Origin: Kluyvera georgiana ATCC 51603
Lineage (GTDB): Bacteria; Pseudomonadota; Gammaproteobacteria; Enterobacterales; Enterobacteriaceae
NCBI RefSeq assembly: GCF_001654985.1
Contig: NZ_LXEU01000071.1
Location: 16,848 to 80,847, forward strand
Length of the DNA: 64,000 nucleotides
Direction of reading: 5' to 3'
The notes under the pieces were generated by a model that had not been told where the DNA came from, made no database searches, and saw only the letters and a program-made list of their open reading frames with translations. Both the position numbers and the translations under genes were made by a program. Positions 63,318 to 64,000 of the stretch are shown one piece after another. How positions within the stretch are numbered: position 1 is the first letter of the stretch; each line of letters starts with the position of its first letter.

Positions 63318-63881
63318 GTGGCAAAGTCCGTACCCGCTATTTTTCTCGATCGTGATGGCACGATTAATGTCGATCATGGCTACGTTCATGAAATAGATGA
63401 GTTTGAGTTTATTGATGGCGTCATTGACGCGATGCGTGAATTAAAAGAAATGGGCTATGCCCTGGTGGTGGTGACCAACCAGTCGGGTATTGCTCGCGGG
63501 AAGTTTACTGAAGCGCAGTTTGAAACGCTGACGGAATGGATGGACTGGTCGCTGGCCGACCGTGGTGTCGATCTGGATGGTATCTATTATTGTCCGCACC
63601 ATCCGCAGGGAACGGTAGAAGAGTACCGTCAGGTGTGCGACTGCCGTAAACCGCATCCCGGTATGTTGAAGTCGGCGCAGGATTATCTGCACATTGATAT
63701 GGCTTCTTCTTATATGGTTGGCGATAAAATTGAAGATATGCAGGCAGCCGCGGCGGCGAATGTCGGCACAAAAGTGCTGGTGCGTACCGGTAAGCCGGTA
63801 ACTGAAGAAGCGGAGAAAGCGGCGGATTGGGTGATTAATAGCCTGGCAGACCTGCCTGCGGCCATCAAAAAGCAGAAATAA
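63318..63881 (+). CDS. gmhB: D-glycero-D-manno-heptose-1,7-bisphosphate 7-phosphatase
   Basis: GmhB removes the C7 phosphate in ADP-heptose synthesis for the lipopolysaccharide inner core. The 187-residue HAD-family protein has the nucleophile motif FLDRDGTIN (Asp11 and Asp13), TNQSGIARG, the zinc site CPHHPQG...CDCRKP (near 92-109) and [12 protein letters not shown]. The start is GTG at 63318 behind CAGGAG. It is four residues shorter at the C terminus than E. coli GmhB. Confidence 0.96.
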   Translation: MAKSVPAIFLDRDGTINVDHGYVHEIDEFEFIDGVIDAMRELKEMGYALVVVTNQSGIARGKFTEAQFETLTEWMDWSLADRGVDLDGIYYCPHHPQGTVEEYRQVCDCRKPHPGMLKSAQDYLHIDMASSYMVGDKIEDMQAAAAANVGTKVLVRTGKPVTEEAEKAADWVINSLADLPAAIKKQK

Positions 63882-63910
63882 TCGACGAAAAGGCGAAAAG
63901 GTGAGCGGTT

Positions 63911-63961
63911 GAAAGAAAAATGCATTTTCCCTCTTGTCAGCCAGAAATAACTCCCTATAAT
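63911..63961 (+). promoter_or_regulatory. Ribosomal RNA operon P1 promoter with UP element
   Basis: TTGTCA (63934-63939), a 16-base spacer and TATAAT (63956-63961) reproduce the E. coli rrn P1 layout, followed by a GC-rich discriminator (GCGCTCCCACTGA). The A/T-rich GAAAGAAAAATGCATTTT (63911-63928) matches the rrn UP element. In E. coli rrsH starts downstream of gmhB in this position; the 16S gene lies beyond the right edge. Such promoters respond to ppGpp, DksA and initiating NTP levels. Confidence 0.93.
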
Positions 63962-64000
63962 GCGCTCCCACTGACACGGAACAACGGCAAACAAGCCGCC

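Overview
The window is a contiguous piece of core chromosome from a gammaproteobacterium of the Enterobacteriaceae. Almost every protein reads as a close orthologue of an Escherichia coli K-12 protein of the same length (DksA looks identical to my recollection of the E. coli protein), and the gene order is that of the E. coli folK-pcnB to gmhB-rrn interval. REP/BIME repeats and an ERIC element are typical of this family. The genus cannot be fixed by eye; FhuA and BamA surface loops, and the absence of two genes I expect in K-12 (yaeI and yaeF), show it is not E. coli K-12. A relative in the Citrobacter/Enterobacter/Klebsiella group is plausible.

Layout. 1-4545, minus strand: folK (partial), pcnB (AUU start, ERIC repeat upstream), gluQ, dksA, sfsA, thpR. 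4619-9757, plus: hrpB and mrcB (PBP1b). 9984-15903, plus: the ferrichrome uptake operon fhuACDB with a Fur box. 16061-21639: hemL (minus), clcA and erpA (plus), then yadS-btuF-mtn (minus). 21723-26135, plus: dgt, degP (sigma-E promoter), cdaR. 26191-31138, minus: yaeH, dapD, glnD, map. 31471-55026, plus: the long translation and envelope cluster rpsB, tsf, pyrH, frr, dxr, uppS, cdsA, rseP, bamA, skp, lpxD, fabZ, lpxA, lpxB, rnhB, dnaE, accA, then ldcC, yaeR, tilS. 55043-63130: rof and yaeP (minus), yaeQ-arfB-nlpE (plus), then proS, trmO-rcsF and metNIQ (minus). 63318-63881: gmhB (plus), followed by a near-consensus rRNA P1 promoter; the rRNA genes themselves lie beyond the right edge.

The genes form coherent modules: RNA polyadenylation and tRNA/ribosome functions; peptidoglycan, isoprenoid, phospholipid, lipid A and outer-membrane protein assembly (mrcB, dxr-uppS-cdsA-rseP-bamA-skp-lpxD-fabZ-lpxA-lpxB); iron, cobalamin and methionine uptake; and envelope stress sensing (degP, rseP, nlpE, rcsF).

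No phage, transposon, CRISPR array, toxin-antitoxin pair or defence island is visible, and I did not find an undescribed multi-gene system. The most interesting leftovers are small: a promoter plus two hairpins plus terminator between dxr and uppS that looks like a free-standing small RNA or attenuator; tandem terminators just before glnD; two UUCG-tetraloop hairpins in the skp leader; a sharp intragenic drop in GC content in dgt; a shortened FhuA phage-receptor loop; and loss of the internal start codon for the short PBP1b isoform.
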